Shown here in pieces: positions 47,501-52,223 of a stretch of DNA of 64,000 nt. Positions within the stretch are counted from its first letter, which is position 1. Each line of letters begins with the position of its first letter. The stretch lies in contig NC_036464.1 of assembly GCF_002775205.1 (NCBI RefSeq), positions 2,632,534-2,696,533 of the forward strand, given 5' to 3'. The notes beneath the pieces were generated by a model. It did no database searches. It saw only the letters and a program-made list of their open reading frames with translations, and had not been told where the DNA came from. The position numbers and the translations under genes were made by a program. Origin of the DNA: Xiphophorus maculatus. Its lineage: Eukaryota; Chordata; Actinopteri; Cyprinodontiformes; Poeciliidae.

Positions 47501-48485
47501 AAAAACTGTTGGTTCCATGTTGACCTTGATTCTGTCATTATGAGTATTGGAGAGGTCCGATCCAGTCCAGTGAGCTCATCAACAATCAGAGTGAGCTGCA
47601 CTCTAGACTAAATATTTCACTTTAACCAGAGAAAAGAGTTTAATGATGGTGATTAATCAATGAGGCCCAAAGCAGCCAGATCAGTTAAACATGATGTAGC
47701 ATCAAGGACGCCTCCTGTGGTTCTGGAGAACATCCAACACACACCGCTTCACATATGAACATAGAAACAAACATGTTGGAATGAAAACATTTCAGACTGA
47801 CTCCGTCTCCATGGTTACCGCAGGTAGAAACAGCTCACCTCTCTGATGGTGGAGGTCCAGGAGATTTAAAGTTGATGATGTCATCCTTTGACCTGTTGCT
47901 CCTAAAGGACACACAGCTGGGTTCTAGTTCTGGTTCTGGTTCGAGTCTCTGATGGATCCTGACAGAAACATGATGATTAAAACCCATTCTGTGAGGTTCT
48001 GTTTACATACTAACCAACATTTCCATCATGGACCCATCTGGACCGGAACCGGGCTGAAAACTGGACCTAGCTGTAATTGTCTCCCAGTTAAATAATAACT
48101 CCATGTTGATTGTCTATTTAGGTTTGATGCAGGAAAACTCTGGGTAGAAACTGGGACCCATATGGGTACCAGAGGTTCTGCTACAGCTGGTTCCCTTCAG
48201 ACCCAGTCAGAACCTCCAGAGTGAACAGCTGGTTCTGATGATCTGGCTGCTGCCACTCAGCTGCTTCTGCAACATGGACTTGCTGTCTGGAAGAAACTCT
48301 GATACCAGGCTGAGCTGCTGTGTTCAGCCTGGATGAAGCAGCAAAGAGGAGCAGCAGCAGCTTCATCACCACGTCTGTTTGGCCCTGATCCAGTGTGAAC
48401 GCTGTGTGAAAGGGGCTGTGGACACTTAGAGATGGTGACCTCACCTCTGACCTTTGCTCTGGCTCTCATCTTCACACTGATCCAT
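738..48485 (-). CDS. FISNA-NACHT-LRR receptor gene (NLR, NLRC3/NLRP-like fish family), spliced, 3' end outside window
   Basis: This is a cytosolic NLR sensor, a family that recognises microbial or danger signals and oligomerises through its NACHT ATPase. The model has 11 exons: 48485-48445, 47916-47839, 46843-46771, 39186-38961, 38817-37029, 36783-36610, 31358-31185, 26126-25953, 9303-9130, 8325-8152 and 911-738. Every boundary is AG/GT and every phase joins, giving 3251 nt (about 1083 residues) with no stop. Order: short N-terminus, helical acidic segment, FISNA, NACHT with Walker A and B, helical region, then six exons of two LRRs each. No PYD, CARD or B30.2 domain is seen; a C-terminal domain could lie left of base 1. 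The gene is unusually long because introns hold transposons and duplicated LRR modules. Family assignment is firm. Use of all LRR exons in one transcript is inference, and some may be skipped. Confidence 0.82.
944..1295 (-). mobile_element. solo LTR, gypsy-type family (copy 1)
   Basis: About 350 bp related to the elements at 19907-20260, 21261-21631 and 45057-45400, all sharing a TGTCATGA/TCATGACA-type end and a GGTGAGGCAG..CCCAGGTA block. Here it is reversed. It lies just right of LRR exon 738-911, inside the intron. The terminal bases and target duplication are eroded. Confidence 0.7.
1330..1480. repeat. dispersed repeat fragment
   Basis: A block from CATCCATTTTCTAACACC to CACCAGTCTGTCGCAGGAC resembles the common fish repeat that carries these two end motifs. 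Only partly preserved, and class not resolved. Confidence 0.4.
1719..2059 (+). mobile_element. solo-LTR-like element (family shared with 40356-40697)
   Basis: 341 bp bounded by TG..CA (TGATGTGGAAA..CCACGACA) and flanked by a 4-bp direct repeat ACTG at 1715-1718 and 2060-2063. It is closely similar to 40356-40697. An AATAAA-type signal near 2000 fits an LTR. Confidence 0.65.
2300..2366. repeat. (CAT)n microsatellite
   Basis: About 22 uninterrupted CAT units. The block after it, containing CACGCTTATCC, resembles the dispersed repeat seen near 1330. Confidence 0.95.
2584..2880 (+). repeat. dispersed repeat, TTTATTGTCATT/CAACGAAATTT type
   Basis: Contains CTTTATTGTCATTGTCAC, an ACAACGAAATTT motif and a later GTAGAAACTGTCTCTGAGACG segment. 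The same order of motifs occurs at 20376-20815, so this is a dispersed family, probably a non-LTR retrotransposon tail. Confidence 0.5.
2945..4350. other. no gene seen (NLR intron)
   Basis: AT-rich intronic sequence. I see no open frame, repeat family or RNA gene. The last part (4331-4364) matches the module sequence that precedes LRR exons elsewhere, cut by the L1-like insertion. Confidence 0.6.
4599..6006 (+). pseudogene. L1-like ORF1 pseudogene
   Basis: ORF1 encodes a nucleic-acid-binding coiled-coil protein of the retrotransposon. The frame starts [20 protein letters not shown]. It shifts by one near 4700, continues with [20 protein letters not shown] and [14 protein letters not shown], and is interrupted after LLLRK at about 5070 by roughly 500 bp of foreign AT-rich sequence. 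It resumes with [20 protein letters not shown] and ends FRRTSPPAT at the stop near 6006. Two breaks make it inactive. Confidence 0.8.
6354..6653 (+). pseudogene. L1-like ORF2 fragment, start of AP endonuclease
   Basis: It begins [16 protein letters not shown] then [13 protein letters not shown] and IAMLQESHL, the first endonuclease motifs of L1 ORF2. The frame ends at an abrupt join about 100 residues in. Reverse transcriptase is absent from the element. Confidence 0.82.
6655..7690. other. AT-rich filler inside the L1-like element, no gene
   Basis: No coding similarity to ORF2 is visible. It holds an ATT microsatellite at about 7512-7544 and otherwise AT-rich low-complexity sequence. It probably represents another, unrecognised insertion. 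Confidence 0.5.
8117..8640 (-). repeat. NLR module copy A (partial)
   Basis: Module sequence around LRR exon A. It runs from the L1 target site through the exon and an L2-like LINE fragment to SPVLASLHW, then joins abruptly near 8640 to the start of module B. The exon A flank is a truncated tandem copy next to B. Confidence 0.8.
8152..8325 (-). CDS. NLR LRR exon A
   Basis: This 174-nt LRR exon encodes the same two repeats with small differences ([16 protein letters not shown]). It is followed on the plus strand by only about 315 bp of module before an abrupt join at about 8640 to the start of the next module. Just downstream of its donor side an L1-like element has inserted (ends at 8116). 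Splice signals are intact. Confidence 0.88.
9130..9303 (-). CDS. NLR LRR exon B
   Basis: This 174-nt LRR exon is identical by eye to exons C and D. It is separated from exon C by about 16.6 kb, of which roughly 13.6 kb is later retroviral and other insertions. Open frame, intact splice sites, symmetric phase 2. Confidence 0.9.
9486..9700 (+). pseudogene. L2-like LINE ORF2 fragment inside NLR module
   Basis: Translation [20 protein letters not shown], then [20 protein letters not shown] and LLFTFKV matches the C-terminal part of L2-type ORF2. It lies about 180 bp to the right of LRR exon B. The same fragment sits beside exons A (8504), C (26309) and D (31541), so it was duplicated with the exon. 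Confidence 0.8.
10489..11315 (+). repeat. 5' LTR of element A
   Basis: 827 bp, TGTTAAGG..TTTAACA. An ATTAAA-type poly(A) signal occurs near 11170 (GGAATTAAACTCTG). It is nearly identical to the 3' LTR. Confidence 0.9.
11318..11335 (+). promoter_or_regulatory. primer-binding site, tRNA-Pro-like
   Basis: TGGGGGCTCGCCGGTACT starts 2 bp after the LTR. Its first ten bases equal the proline-tRNA site of gammaretroviruses; the rest differs. Confidence 0.6.
11336..16600. other. element A interior, left part, no gene recognised
   Basis: AT-rich sequence with many stops in all frames. Two direct copies of a 34-bp motif containing GTAGAGTTGTATCACTCAGA lie at about 11771-11825. Short frames at 12715-12924, 15441-15686 and 15754-15936 show no family I recognise. 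A TATA-like GAGTATATAAAATAATGG sits near 15266. Confidence 0.6.
16620..17700 (+). repeat. internal segment of element A related to 28480-29520
   Basis: A collinear but diverged relative of 28.5-29.5 kb. Shared landmarks in the same order are CCAAGATC..AGAGCCGGG, AATAAA with GTGGACATT, GTTAACAGG, and ACCAGTTTAAA. It may be a nested LTR-like or conserved non-coding block. An open 106-codon frame at 16625-16945 is basic and unrecognised. Confidence 0.45.
18026..18204 (+). repeat. duplicated polypurine tract / LTR start
   Basis: AAAAGGGGGACTGTTA occurs at about 18028 and again at about 18189, where it forms the functional polypurine tract and first bases of the 3' LTR. The first copy is followed by unrelated sequence (TATAATTAGGC). 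Confidence 0.75.
18199..19041 (+). repeat. 3' LTR of element A
   Basis: 843 bp, TGTTAAGG..TTTAACA, preceded by AAAAGGGGGAC. It carries a 15-bp insertion near 18803 (TCCCTTGTCTGTC block) absent from the 5' LTR. Confidence 0.9.
19042..19322 (-). repeat. NLR module copy B, continuation
   Basis: CGCCAAGCTGCCAAATTTAC onwards matches 32720-32940 and 45740-45955. It is the module sequence to the right of the element A insertion and ends where retroviral element B begins. Confidence 0.8.
19323..19730 (+). repeat. 5' LTR of element B, interrupted
   Basis: 19323-19428 and 19682-19730 match the start of the 3' LTR at 23871 (GGAAATTG..GAGGCCTCACTGAA, then CATGAATGTTTTGAGAAA). A SINE splits the two parts, and a gypsy fragment replaces the rest. 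Confidence 0.8.
19429..19681 (-). mobile_element. tRNA-derived SINE
   Basis: In reverse orientation the head reads GTGGCTCTATGGTAGAGTAG (A-box region) and GGTTCGATTCC (B box), followed by a body with GCAAGGCACTTAACCCC. CTGAA flanks both ends (19424-19428 and 19682-19686). The intact LTR copy at 23871 gives the empty site. Confidence 0.8.
19731..20260 (+). mobile_element. gypsy-type element, 3' internal end plus LTR
   Basis: 19907-20260 is an LTR related to 45057-45400 (ends TGTAAGGA..CATGACA). The 176 bp before it end in a purine-rich AGGGGTGGGGAGTAT, as expected for the internal 3' end of a retrotransposon. 5' truncated. Confidence 0.7.
20261..21260 (+). pseudogene. retroviral RNase H / integrase remnant of element B
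   Basis: Broken reading frames on both sides of the repeat at 20376-20815 resemble the end of RNase H and, near 21130-21260, the zinc-finger end and first catalytic block of a retroviral integrase (including a HMDFMEL-like aspartate motif). Several stops and shifts are present, and the frame is cut at 21261 by an LTR insertion. Not functional. Confidence 0.65.
20376..20815 (+). repeat. dispersed repeat, TTTATTGTCATT/ACGAAATTTCGTT type
   Basis: Contains ACTTTATTGTCATTTTGC, an ACGAAATTTCGTTGC motif and a GGTCCTGCACCGGATGG segment. It has inserted into the retroviral RNase H remnant. Same motif order as 2584-2880. Confidence 0.6.
21261..21631 (+). mobile_element. solo LTR, gypsy-type family (copy 3)
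   Basis: 371 bp, TGTCACGA..CTTGACA, related to 45057-45400. It is flanked by GGAGC and AGAGC, a 5-bp duplication with one change. It interrupts the integrase remnant. Confidence 0.78.
21990..23720 (+). pseudogene. retroviral envelope (env) remnant of element B
   Basis: The surface subunit is recognisable at about 21990-22920 from cysteine-rich sequence with many N-glycosylation sites and a CxxC motif near 22590. The transmembrane subunit is recognisable at 23337-23720 from an ectodomain segment, one long hydrophobic span at about 23508-23575 with a following cysteine cluster, and a short acidic tail. The frame is broken: stops occur before 22200, the frame ends at 22733 and changes, stops again at 22918, and about 400 bp with stops separate the two subunits. 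No intact protein can be made from this copy. Confidence 0.78.
23871..24378 (+). repeat. 3' LTR of element B
   Basis: About 508 bp beginning TGTTGGGGAAATTG, preceded by a purine tract AGGAGGGAAA. AATAAAAAGAG near 24220 may be the poly(A) signal. The right border is fixed by return to module sequence GAGGATAGATAG. Confidence 0.8.
24379..25480 (-). repeat. NLR module, right part after copy B
   Basis: GAGGATAGATAG, then CAGCGCCATCTGGAGGC and AACCATCAGTAACAAT blocks match 33880-36120 and (first part) 46010-46356. It is split by a hAT element at 24515. Confidence 0.82.
24515..24738. mobile_element. non-autonomous hAT element (MITE)
   Basis: 224 bp with inverted ends CAGGGGTGTCGAACTCCAG and CTGGAGTTTTACACCTGTG, flanked by 8-bp repeats AACTAATG/ACCTAATG. 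The sister module at 33995-34006 has the empty site ACCTAATGG. Confidence 0.85.
25953..26126 (-). CDS. NLR LRR exon C
   Basis: This 174-nt exon encodes two LRRs and looks identical to exons B and D across its full length, with matching flanking intron on both sides. Splice sites (CTCCTCAG acceptor, GTAAAATG donor) and phase 2 borders are intact. Confidence 0.9.
27186..27406 (-). mobile_element. tRNA-derived SINE
   Basis: Reverse strand reads TGGCGCAGGGGGTTAGC (A box) and GGGTTCGACTCCCG (B box) with a T-rich plus-strand start, i.e. a poly(A) tail. A 13-bp target duplication AGGTTTTGTCATC lies at 27173-27185 and 27407-27419. The empty site is seen in copies B and D. Confidence 0.9.
27534..27717. 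repeat. 92-bp tandem duplication (two copies)
   Basis: TTAGTTTAACAGTAATAA starts both copies (27534 and 27626). They are nearly identical through AAGTGTCAATAAA. Confidence 0.9.
27720..28450. other. no gene seen (NLR intron)
   Basis: AT-rich intronic sequence with no recognised coding frame. The last part may belong to the LTR-like block that follows. Confidence 0.5.
28450..29520 (+). repeat. LTR-like or promoter-bearing block related to 16.6-17.7 kb
   Basis: A TATA box (CCCTATAAAAGGTGGG) at about 28512 is followed by an AATAAAATATTT signal near 29050 and landmarks shared in order with 16620-17700 (GAGCCGGGG, GTGGACATT, GTTAACAGG, ACCAGTTTAAA). It looks like the U3/R part of a retroelement LTR, but I could not define clean TG..CA ends. 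Confidence 0.45.
29606..29705 (+). pseudogene. L2-like reverse transcriptase fragment
   Basis: A 35-codon stretch reads [20 protein letters not shown] then GPKEEW, the motif after the catalytic block of L2 reverse transcriptase. It is flanked by unrelated sequence. Confidence 0.65.
29706..30780 (-). mobile_element. DIRS-type retrotransposon fragment
   Basis: Holds a tyrosine recombinase remnant on the minus strand and, at 29849-29900, a terminal-type block (AGAACCGTAGTTACAGTAG..TTTCGTTCTATTTC). DIRS elements insert through a tyrosine recombinase and lack LTR direct repeats. The right end joins directly to NLR module D. Confidence 0.72.
29985..30781 (-). pseudogene. DIRS tyrosine recombinase pseudogene
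   Basis: The N-terminal part (30781-30570) reads [20 protein letters not shown] then [11 protein letters not shown] and continues in another frame with [19 protein letters not shown]. The C-terminal part (30389-29985) reads [11 protein letters not shown]-like sequence, then [10 protein letters not shown] and [19 protein letters not shown], which carries the HxxR and tyrosine motifs of the catalytic domain. Frameshifts and a stop lie between the parts, so it is dead. Confidence 0.78.
31185..31358 (-). CDS. NLR LRR exon D
   Basis: This 174-nt LRR exon appears base-identical to those at 25953-26126 and 9130-9303. The encoded repeat contains CNISERSC and ends NCILETLR. The isoleucine is shared by these three copies and replaces an asparagine seen in exons A and E. 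Same acceptor, donor and phases as exon E. It lies inside a copy of the module described at 30781-32943. Confidence 0.9.
32503..32589. repeat. (CA)n microsatellite
   Basis: About 43 CA units inside module D. Copy F has a shorter, interrupted version at 45550-45606; copy B lacks it. Confidence 0.97.
32944..33818. mobile_element. solo LTR, 875 bp
   Basis: TGTCATGTTTGG..ATACCTAACA, flanked by the 5-bp duplication GCGTA (32939-32943 and 33819-33823). Module copy F has the uninterrupted site GTGCGTACAGCTG. Several short frames inside are not credible genes. Confidence 0.85.
33819..34154 (-). repeat. NLR module copy D, continuation
   Basis: GCTGCAGGAGCCCTGAGC to GACTGCTGACAAT matches copies at 24379 and 45950. 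It is interrupted at about 34155 by a LINE tail and resumes at about 35560-36120. Confidence 0.82.
34155..35560 (+). mobile_element. L2-like LINE 3' tail containing a hAT element
   Basis: The outer parts end CTGCTGAAATGTGCTATAC and AATAAAATTTGATTGAAAA, the usual 3' tail of L2-like fish LINEs with TTGATTGA repeats. Sister modules go directly from GACTGCTGACAA to GCATTAAAAAC. 5' truncated. Confidence 0.65.
34584..35505. mobile_element. hAT-type element, 922 bp, non-autonomous
   Basis: Flanked by the exact 8-bp duplication TGCTATAC (34576-34583 and 35506-35513). Ends CAGGGGTTATC and GAGCATCACTG are imperfect inverted repeats. No transposase frame. Confidence 0.85.
36121..36800 (-). repeat. NLR module copy E (left half with LRR exon E)
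   Basis: GATTGTCAGAGTTGTG, the GCCTGGGCCCCCCTG block and LRR exon E match copies B-D. It leaves the module right after the exon acceptor, near 36795 (AGACAG then AAAAAGCTGATG), and so is probably the border with the parental intron next to the NACHT exon. Confidence 0.85.
36610..36783 (-). CDS. NLR LRR exon E (two leucine-rich repeats)
   Basis: This 174-nt exon encodes [16 protein letters not shown], then [19 protein letters not shown], ending NCNLETLR: two ribonuclease-inhibitor-type LRRs. The acceptor is TGTCTCCTCAG and the donor is GTAAAATG. Symmetric phase 2 introns let such exons be duplicated or skipped without breaking frame. This is the copy nearest the NACHT exon and differs from the others at a few bases. 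Confidence 0.92.
37029..38817 (-). CDS. NLR exon 5: FISNA + NACHT ATPase + winged-helix/HD2 region
   Basis: This 1789-nt exon encodes 595 open codons. Residues 1 to about 65 are FISNA ([15 protein letters not shown], then LYITEGG and EVRQIE). The NACHT domain follows: Walker A GVAGIGKT at about residues 97 to 104 (near 38515), Walker [12 protein letters not shown] at about 166 to 176, sensor-like [11 protein letters not shown] near 220, then the winged-helix and HD2 helices to the LRR border. It binds ATP/dNTP and drives oligomerisation in the family. All key residues look intact, with no frameshift, so the gene is probably functional. The acceptor is a TTTAG before 38817. The exon ends in phase 2 at a GTAAGG donor; without splicing, an in-frame TAA follows at once. 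Confidence 0.95.
38961..39186 (-). CDS. NLR exon 4, acidic helical N-terminal segment
   Basis: This 226-nt exon starts [20 protein letters not shown], passes through an acidic stretch ([16 protein letters not shown]) and ends with a second amphipathic helix containing [14 protein letters not shown]. The segment is widely shared in fish NLRs just before FISNA and may be a helical effector or regulatory region. It does not match a classic PYD or CARD by eye. The acceptor is CTGTTCCAG and the donor is GTAAGAGG. It is in phase 0 and out phase 1, which fits the FISNA exon. Confidence 0.9.
39578..41144 (+). pseudogene. L2-like LINE ORF1 with SGNH/GDSL esterase-like domain, interrupted
   Basis: The N-terminal half is a coiled-coil start ([20 protein letters not shown]) and a long proline/lysine-rich linker. 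From about residue 195 comes [18 protein letters not shown], then VVHVGPNN, the block I and III positions of SGNH esterases found in CR1/L2 ORF1 proteins. The usual GDS serine is replaced (GDE here), so catalysis is doubtful. At 40356 an LTR-like element interrupts the frame. It resumes at about 40698 with SEIVKKDF, continues [12 protein letters not shown] and ends near 41144. Confidence 0.75.
40356..40697 (+). mobile_element. solo-LTR-like element (family shared with 1719-2059)
   Basis: TGAAGTGGAAAG..CCACAACA, about 342 bp, similar along its length to 1719-2059. It interrupts the LINE ORF1 frame. The target duplication is not clear. Confidence 0.65.
41436..43126. mobile_element. hAT-type element, 1691 bp, non-autonomous
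   Basis: Ends CAGGGCTGGCCC and GGGCCGGCCCTG are inverted repeats, flanked by the exact 8-bp duplication TCCGGATC (41428-41435 and 43127-43134). No transposase frame is seen. Inside lies a LINE-derived segment (41575-41690). Confidence 0.9.
41693..41731. repeat. inverted repeat (hairpin)
   Basis: GAACAAGTGCAGTGAATG is followed at once by its near-perfect reverse complement CATTCGCTGCACTTGTTC (one mismatch). It is inside the hAT element. Confidence 0.75.
43160..44613 (+). pseudogene. L2-like LINE ORF2, AP endonuclease domain, broken
   Basis: 43200-43350 encodes [20 protein letters not shown]-like sequence and [12 protein letters not shown]. About 510 bp of foreign sequence follow. Then 43866-44400 encodes [31 protein letters not shown] and [12 protein letters not shown], which are the metal-binding and catalytic blocks of L2/CR1 endonucleases. 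A frameshift near 44390 leads to [18 protein letters not shown] and a stop after KGKVVW at 44613. Inactive. Confidence 0.78.
45057..45400 (-). mobile_element. solo LTR, gypsy-type family (copy 4)
   Basis: 344 bp, TGTCATGA..TCATGACA, flanked by the 5-bp duplication GACCT (45052-45056 and 45401-45405). Modules B, C and D carry the empty site GCCGACCTGAG. Best-preserved copy of the family in the window. Confidence 0.88.
45550..45606. repeat. (CA)n microsatellite, interrupted
   Basis: CA repeats with CG interruptions at the position of the longer array in module D. Confidence 0.92.
46357..46760 (+). mobile_element. L2-like LINE 3' end
   Basis: Reads [19 protein letters not shown] and [12 protein letters not shown], then a tail with GCTGCTGAAATGTG. 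Closely related to 300-470. It ends 10 bp before the NLR exon 3 donor region. Frame broken. Confidence 0.72.
46771..46843 (-). CDS. NLR exon 3, linker exon
   Basis: This 73-nt exon encodes [19 protein letters not shown] then LDSMFK, the conserved linker that precedes the LLEDN helical segment in fish NLRs. The acceptor is CTCCTCAG before 46843 and the donor is GTCTGT after 46771. It ends in phase 0 and joins exactly to the CTGCTGGAG start of exon 4. The intron that follows is 7.6 kb long and filled with transposons, so splicing across it is inferred from phase and family order. Confidence 0.8.
46980..47830. other. NLR intron 2, no gene seen
   Basis: Moderately AT-rich sequence without recognised repeats or coding frames. 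Confidence 0.6.
47839..47916 (-). CDS. NLR exon 2, short N-terminal exon
   Basis: This 78-nt exon encodes [18 protein letters not shown] followed by a PGPPPSER tail. That is the characteristic short repeat-like N-terminal exon of teleost NLR proteins. An AG acceptor precedes 47916 and a GTGAGC donor follows 47839. Phases (in after 2 nt, out after 2 nt) fit exon 1 and exon 3. The role of the peptide is unknown; in related genes this exon is often present in several copies, but only one is visible here. Confidence 0.8.
48445..48485 (-). CDS. NLR exon 1 (start exon)
   Basis: The ATG at 48485 opens a 14-codon acidic peptide beginning [13 protein letters not shown], then a GTGAGG donor after base 48445 (phase 2). 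MDQCED-type starts are usual in fish NLRs of this family. The downstream exon at 47916 joins in phase and completes a serine codon. The 5' UTR and promoter were not identified; the sequence just upstream (48486 to 48740) has no clear TATA box. Confidence 0.72.
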
Positions 48486-48748
48486 GCCGCTGAATTCACT
48501 TCAGCTCACACACACTTTCTACCTTCACCTGCAGAGGAAACACACATCATTGATCAGCTCTGATCATCCTTTACATCATTAGAGCTGGAAAAAGATCAGC
48601 TGCTGCTCTGATTGGCTCTTCTTCTCTGCTTCATGTCAGTGTCAGTTGAATGCAGTCAGAGGAAGCTGCATCAGCTGCTGCACTTCTACTGTCAGGCCAC
48701 TAGATGGAGACACGGAGACACTTTTACATTCACTGATTCACTGACTTA

Positions 48749-49067
48749 GGGTGACCAGACGTCCTCTTTTTCCCGGACATGTCCTACTTTTCAGACCTAA
48801 AAAGATGTCCGGGGGGAATTTAAAAATCGTCCGGGATTTTGGTCAATTGCCTCAAAACACATTACATAGCTTACAGTTCATTGTGATTACATTGCCACTC
48901 CATTCCAGGTTTCTTTGTATGGCAAATTAGTCACGCACTTCTCCCCAAATCCAATCACGTTGCATTATGTGTGCGAGTGTGTGTGTAACCCTAACCCGAA
49001 CCTAACACCCCCCCTACCCCCCCGCTGCAGGTTGTCCTCGTTTTCCCAAAGTAAAATATGGTCACCC
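48749..49067. mobile_element. short terminal-inverted-repeat element (MITE)
   Basis: 319 bp with ends GGGTGACCA and TGGTCACCC, flanked by TTA and TAA. No coding frame. It lies about 260 bp upstream of the NLR start codon. The superfamily is uncertain. Confidence 0.65.
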
Positions 49068-49069
49068 TA

Positions 49070-51950
49070 ATCATCGTGATGTTTCATTCCAATTCATCAA
49101 TAATCTAATAATACTGTATATTAATCTCCAACAAGAAATTAAACTTAAATCTGAAACCAGAAGTGAACATTTTCTCCAAACATCAGAGAAACAAGCAGGA
49201 AAATTCCTGAAGACAAAATTCAAGTAGGAAACAAAACAAACTTACAGTTTATTCAGACGGTCCAAAGATCTGAAGATCTGAACAGAATGAGACCCAACAG
49301 AACCAAGTAGAACCGAACTGAAGAATTGGACAGGTGAGTTTAAACTGAAAGTAAATGTGAGGACTGTTGCGCAAATGACGACGTCACAGCTCACCTGGTT
49401 TGTAGTTTTTCTTTCAAAGTAGCAGAACCAGGAAGTAGAAGATCTGCAGTGAAATCAGAGGCAGGTTGATAAAGTCTTGATGATGAAGGAGAAAAGTTCT
49501 GATGAAAATGTTTCATGATGGAGAAATGAGGAAGCATCGATGTGCGCATGCGCATTAGCACAATGTAGGACGGATTCATGGACAGATAGATCACCTCTTC
49601 CTGGTTTCACTGGGAATCAACTGGACTGTTATTGGTGGATTTGTCTCCCTCTGGTGGTGAAACTATTTTCTAAATGATCCAAATCTGTCAGAACCAGAAC
49701 CGGTTCTGAGGTTTCATTGATCAGGACATGAATAAAAGATCATCTGAAAATGATCTCAGTACAACAGCAGCATAGATTACACTGAGCCATTATTTACTGA
49801 ACAGAACCAGAACCAGAAGGATGAAGCAGTGAGAGAAAAACTAAATCCATCCTTTCTGTTTACAGCAGGTCAAAGGTCAGCAGCTGAAATGAGCTGCTGA
49901 TCAGATGGAAATCTGCACTTTAATCAGTTTTTATTCCTTTAACACTAAATAAAATTTAATTTATGGTTTTATAAAATGAGGACATCAGGAAAAATATGAA
50001 AAGATCAGAATCAGCTCCATTTTAGTTCTAGAAACAGAAAAAGCCTCTAACAGTTCTGAGTGTTTTAATGTCCAACATGTTTTAATAAAAACCTCAAAGT
50101 ATGGATCAGATTTCTGAGCTTCAGCAGAAACCAGAACCGTTGCTTCAACCTGAACTCAGAGGAAAACTGGAGGAGGAAATCAAACCAGCGACTCGACGTT
50201 CTTTCCTTCCATCAGCCTCGTTTATTGTCAGGAAAACGTCTCACACAGCAGAGGACAAATATCAAGCTTTGGGCTTTAAAACAAACTCAGGAGTTTCACA
50301 TTTTCACATTTTAGAGCAACACAAACATTTTCACTGAAACTGATGTCAGAGCAGCTTCTGGTTCAGGAACATCTGGATCGTTGATTTCTGCTCTTTTCCA
50401 GCATCTGGAACATTCAGGCTCCACAATTCACATGTTAGAGGAAGTACAGAGGGTGTACTTACTTTGGCCACGGCTGTAGCTCTGTCTGACAGAGCGTTGG
50501 CTGCTGCTCTCCAGCTCAACTGAAATCTGTTTCACTGCACACAGAAAAATCTGCTGATTCCTTCCAATGTTTGTTTGAGGAACTTTGTTGCCGTCAGCAG
50601 CAACGTTTCTGTGTGTTGGAATTATGGAGAATAAAATAACATTTCACTAATAAAACCAGCTGGTTTTTATCTTCTGTTCATTTCTCCACAGAGTCTTTGA
50701 CTCGTTTCACAGCAACAGTTAATATTCAGCACAGAGAATTCATCCACACATCAGGCGTGAAAACATGAAACATTGCAGGTATTATTGTCTCTGGCTCTGA
50801 ACTCGATGCTTTGGATGGGAATCAAACCAAAAGCAAAAATCTTTTCCTATCCAGTCAGGATGAACATTCAGAGAGCAGCACCAGACAGAAAACACAGATT
50901 TAAAACGTCTGCCATCCGGTCCTGGTCCAGAATAACTGAGACCAACAGAACAGCAGAAAGATCCAGAAAGGCACTTCAGGGAGACGATGTCCAGATGCAG
51001 CCGAGGCTCTTTGGCAACCAGACTGATGGTCAGCTTTTCTCAGGAAAACACAAGTTTAAAGTCGTTTCAGCCTCTGATCCAGTTTCATCATCAGGATTGG
51101 ATTTGATTCTTAGTCCAGATGTTTGTGTTGATGCATTGGTTCTGGTTCTGGTTTTGCAGCTTTTAGGGGAAATAAAACAGTTTCTGTGTTTCTGTGAAAG
51201 CCTCCACGGTAGTTTGATCAACTTTACATCTTCAGACGGTTTTTAAAATCAGTTTTTATTTGACGTTTTTGACGAATTTCTGCTTCAATCTGACCTGCAA
51301 GAATCTAAAAATCTCAAATGTTCAGTGGCTTCATGGACGTTTAGTTTAAATCTTTGCATCTCGTTATTCTGGTTTCCTTTCGCACCAGAAACAAATCCAA
51401 GTTTCCAACCCAAAAGTCCAATCCAACATGGCCGCCGCATGGATTAATGACGCTGAAAGTTACAGCAACGATCTGATTGTTGAACCTCTGATGCTTTCTG
51501 CCTCATTCAATCAGTCATTCACATTATGATCCATAACATGTCAGTGAACAGGTTCCTTCAGGTTTGGGAAATATTTGGCTTGTTAGCATGTAGCTAACAG
51601 TTAGTCTGGTGACTGAGAACAAGGATCAGGATCAAACTGGTTTTCCTCTTTAGAACTGGATCCCAGTTCAGTGTGATAATGTTCCCAGATTGGAGTTCAG
51701 AGGTAAACGGAGCGCAGCCCAGACCTGGATCTCTACGGAGGCCTGCAGGGTCATTTTAAAGTGTTTGATGAACAAACAGGTCCACAGAGTGAAGTTAGGA
51801 GTTTCTCAGAACCTCAGAGGTTCTGATCCAGATTTCACCACAGACTTTCCTCCACCTGTAGGAGGCGCTGCAGCGTCTGATCCCAGGTGAAGGTACCTGA
51901 ACATCTGGAAACATCAGTGGCACAGAATCTGTCCAGAGTCTGGCTGACTG
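49070..51950. other. intergenic region between EML6-like and NLR genes, no gene supported
   Basis: Unique-looking sequence. Open frames at 50101-50337 and 50773-51246 have no recognisable domain and no splice context. The right part may be 3' UTR of the EML6-like gene; the left part may hold the 5' UTR and promoter of the NLR gene. Confidence 0.5.
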
Positions 51951-51969
51951 TGGAGAGAGAAACGCTGAG

Positions 51970-52217
51970 CTGCTCTGGATCTGCTGTGGTTCTGGATCCG
52001 CTGTGGTTCTGGATCCACTGTGGTTCTGGATCCACTGTGGTTCTGGATCCGCTGTGGTTCTGTTCAGGCTCTTCGGATCCGCTGTGGTTCTGTTCAGGCT
52101 CTTCGGATCCGCTGTGGTTCTGGATCCACTGTGGTTCTGTTCAGGCTCTTCGGATCCGCTGTGGTTCTGTTCAGGCTCTTCGGATCCGCTGTGGTTCTGT
52201 TCAGGCTCTTCGGATCC
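51970..52217. repeat. eml6: minisatellite in putative EML6-like 3' UTR
   Basis: Two interleaved units: GGTTCTGGATCCGCTGT (17 bp) and a longer one adding TCAGGCTCTTCGGATCC. It starts within 10 bp after the EML6-like stop codon on the minus strand, so it is probably transcribed. Confidence 0.9.
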
Positions 52218-52223
52218 AGACGT

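Noticed and set aside
50101-51246. Frames of 78 and 157 residues between the two genes
   Set aside because: No recognisable domain, no splice sites with coding context and mixed composition; more likely UTR or intergenic sequence.
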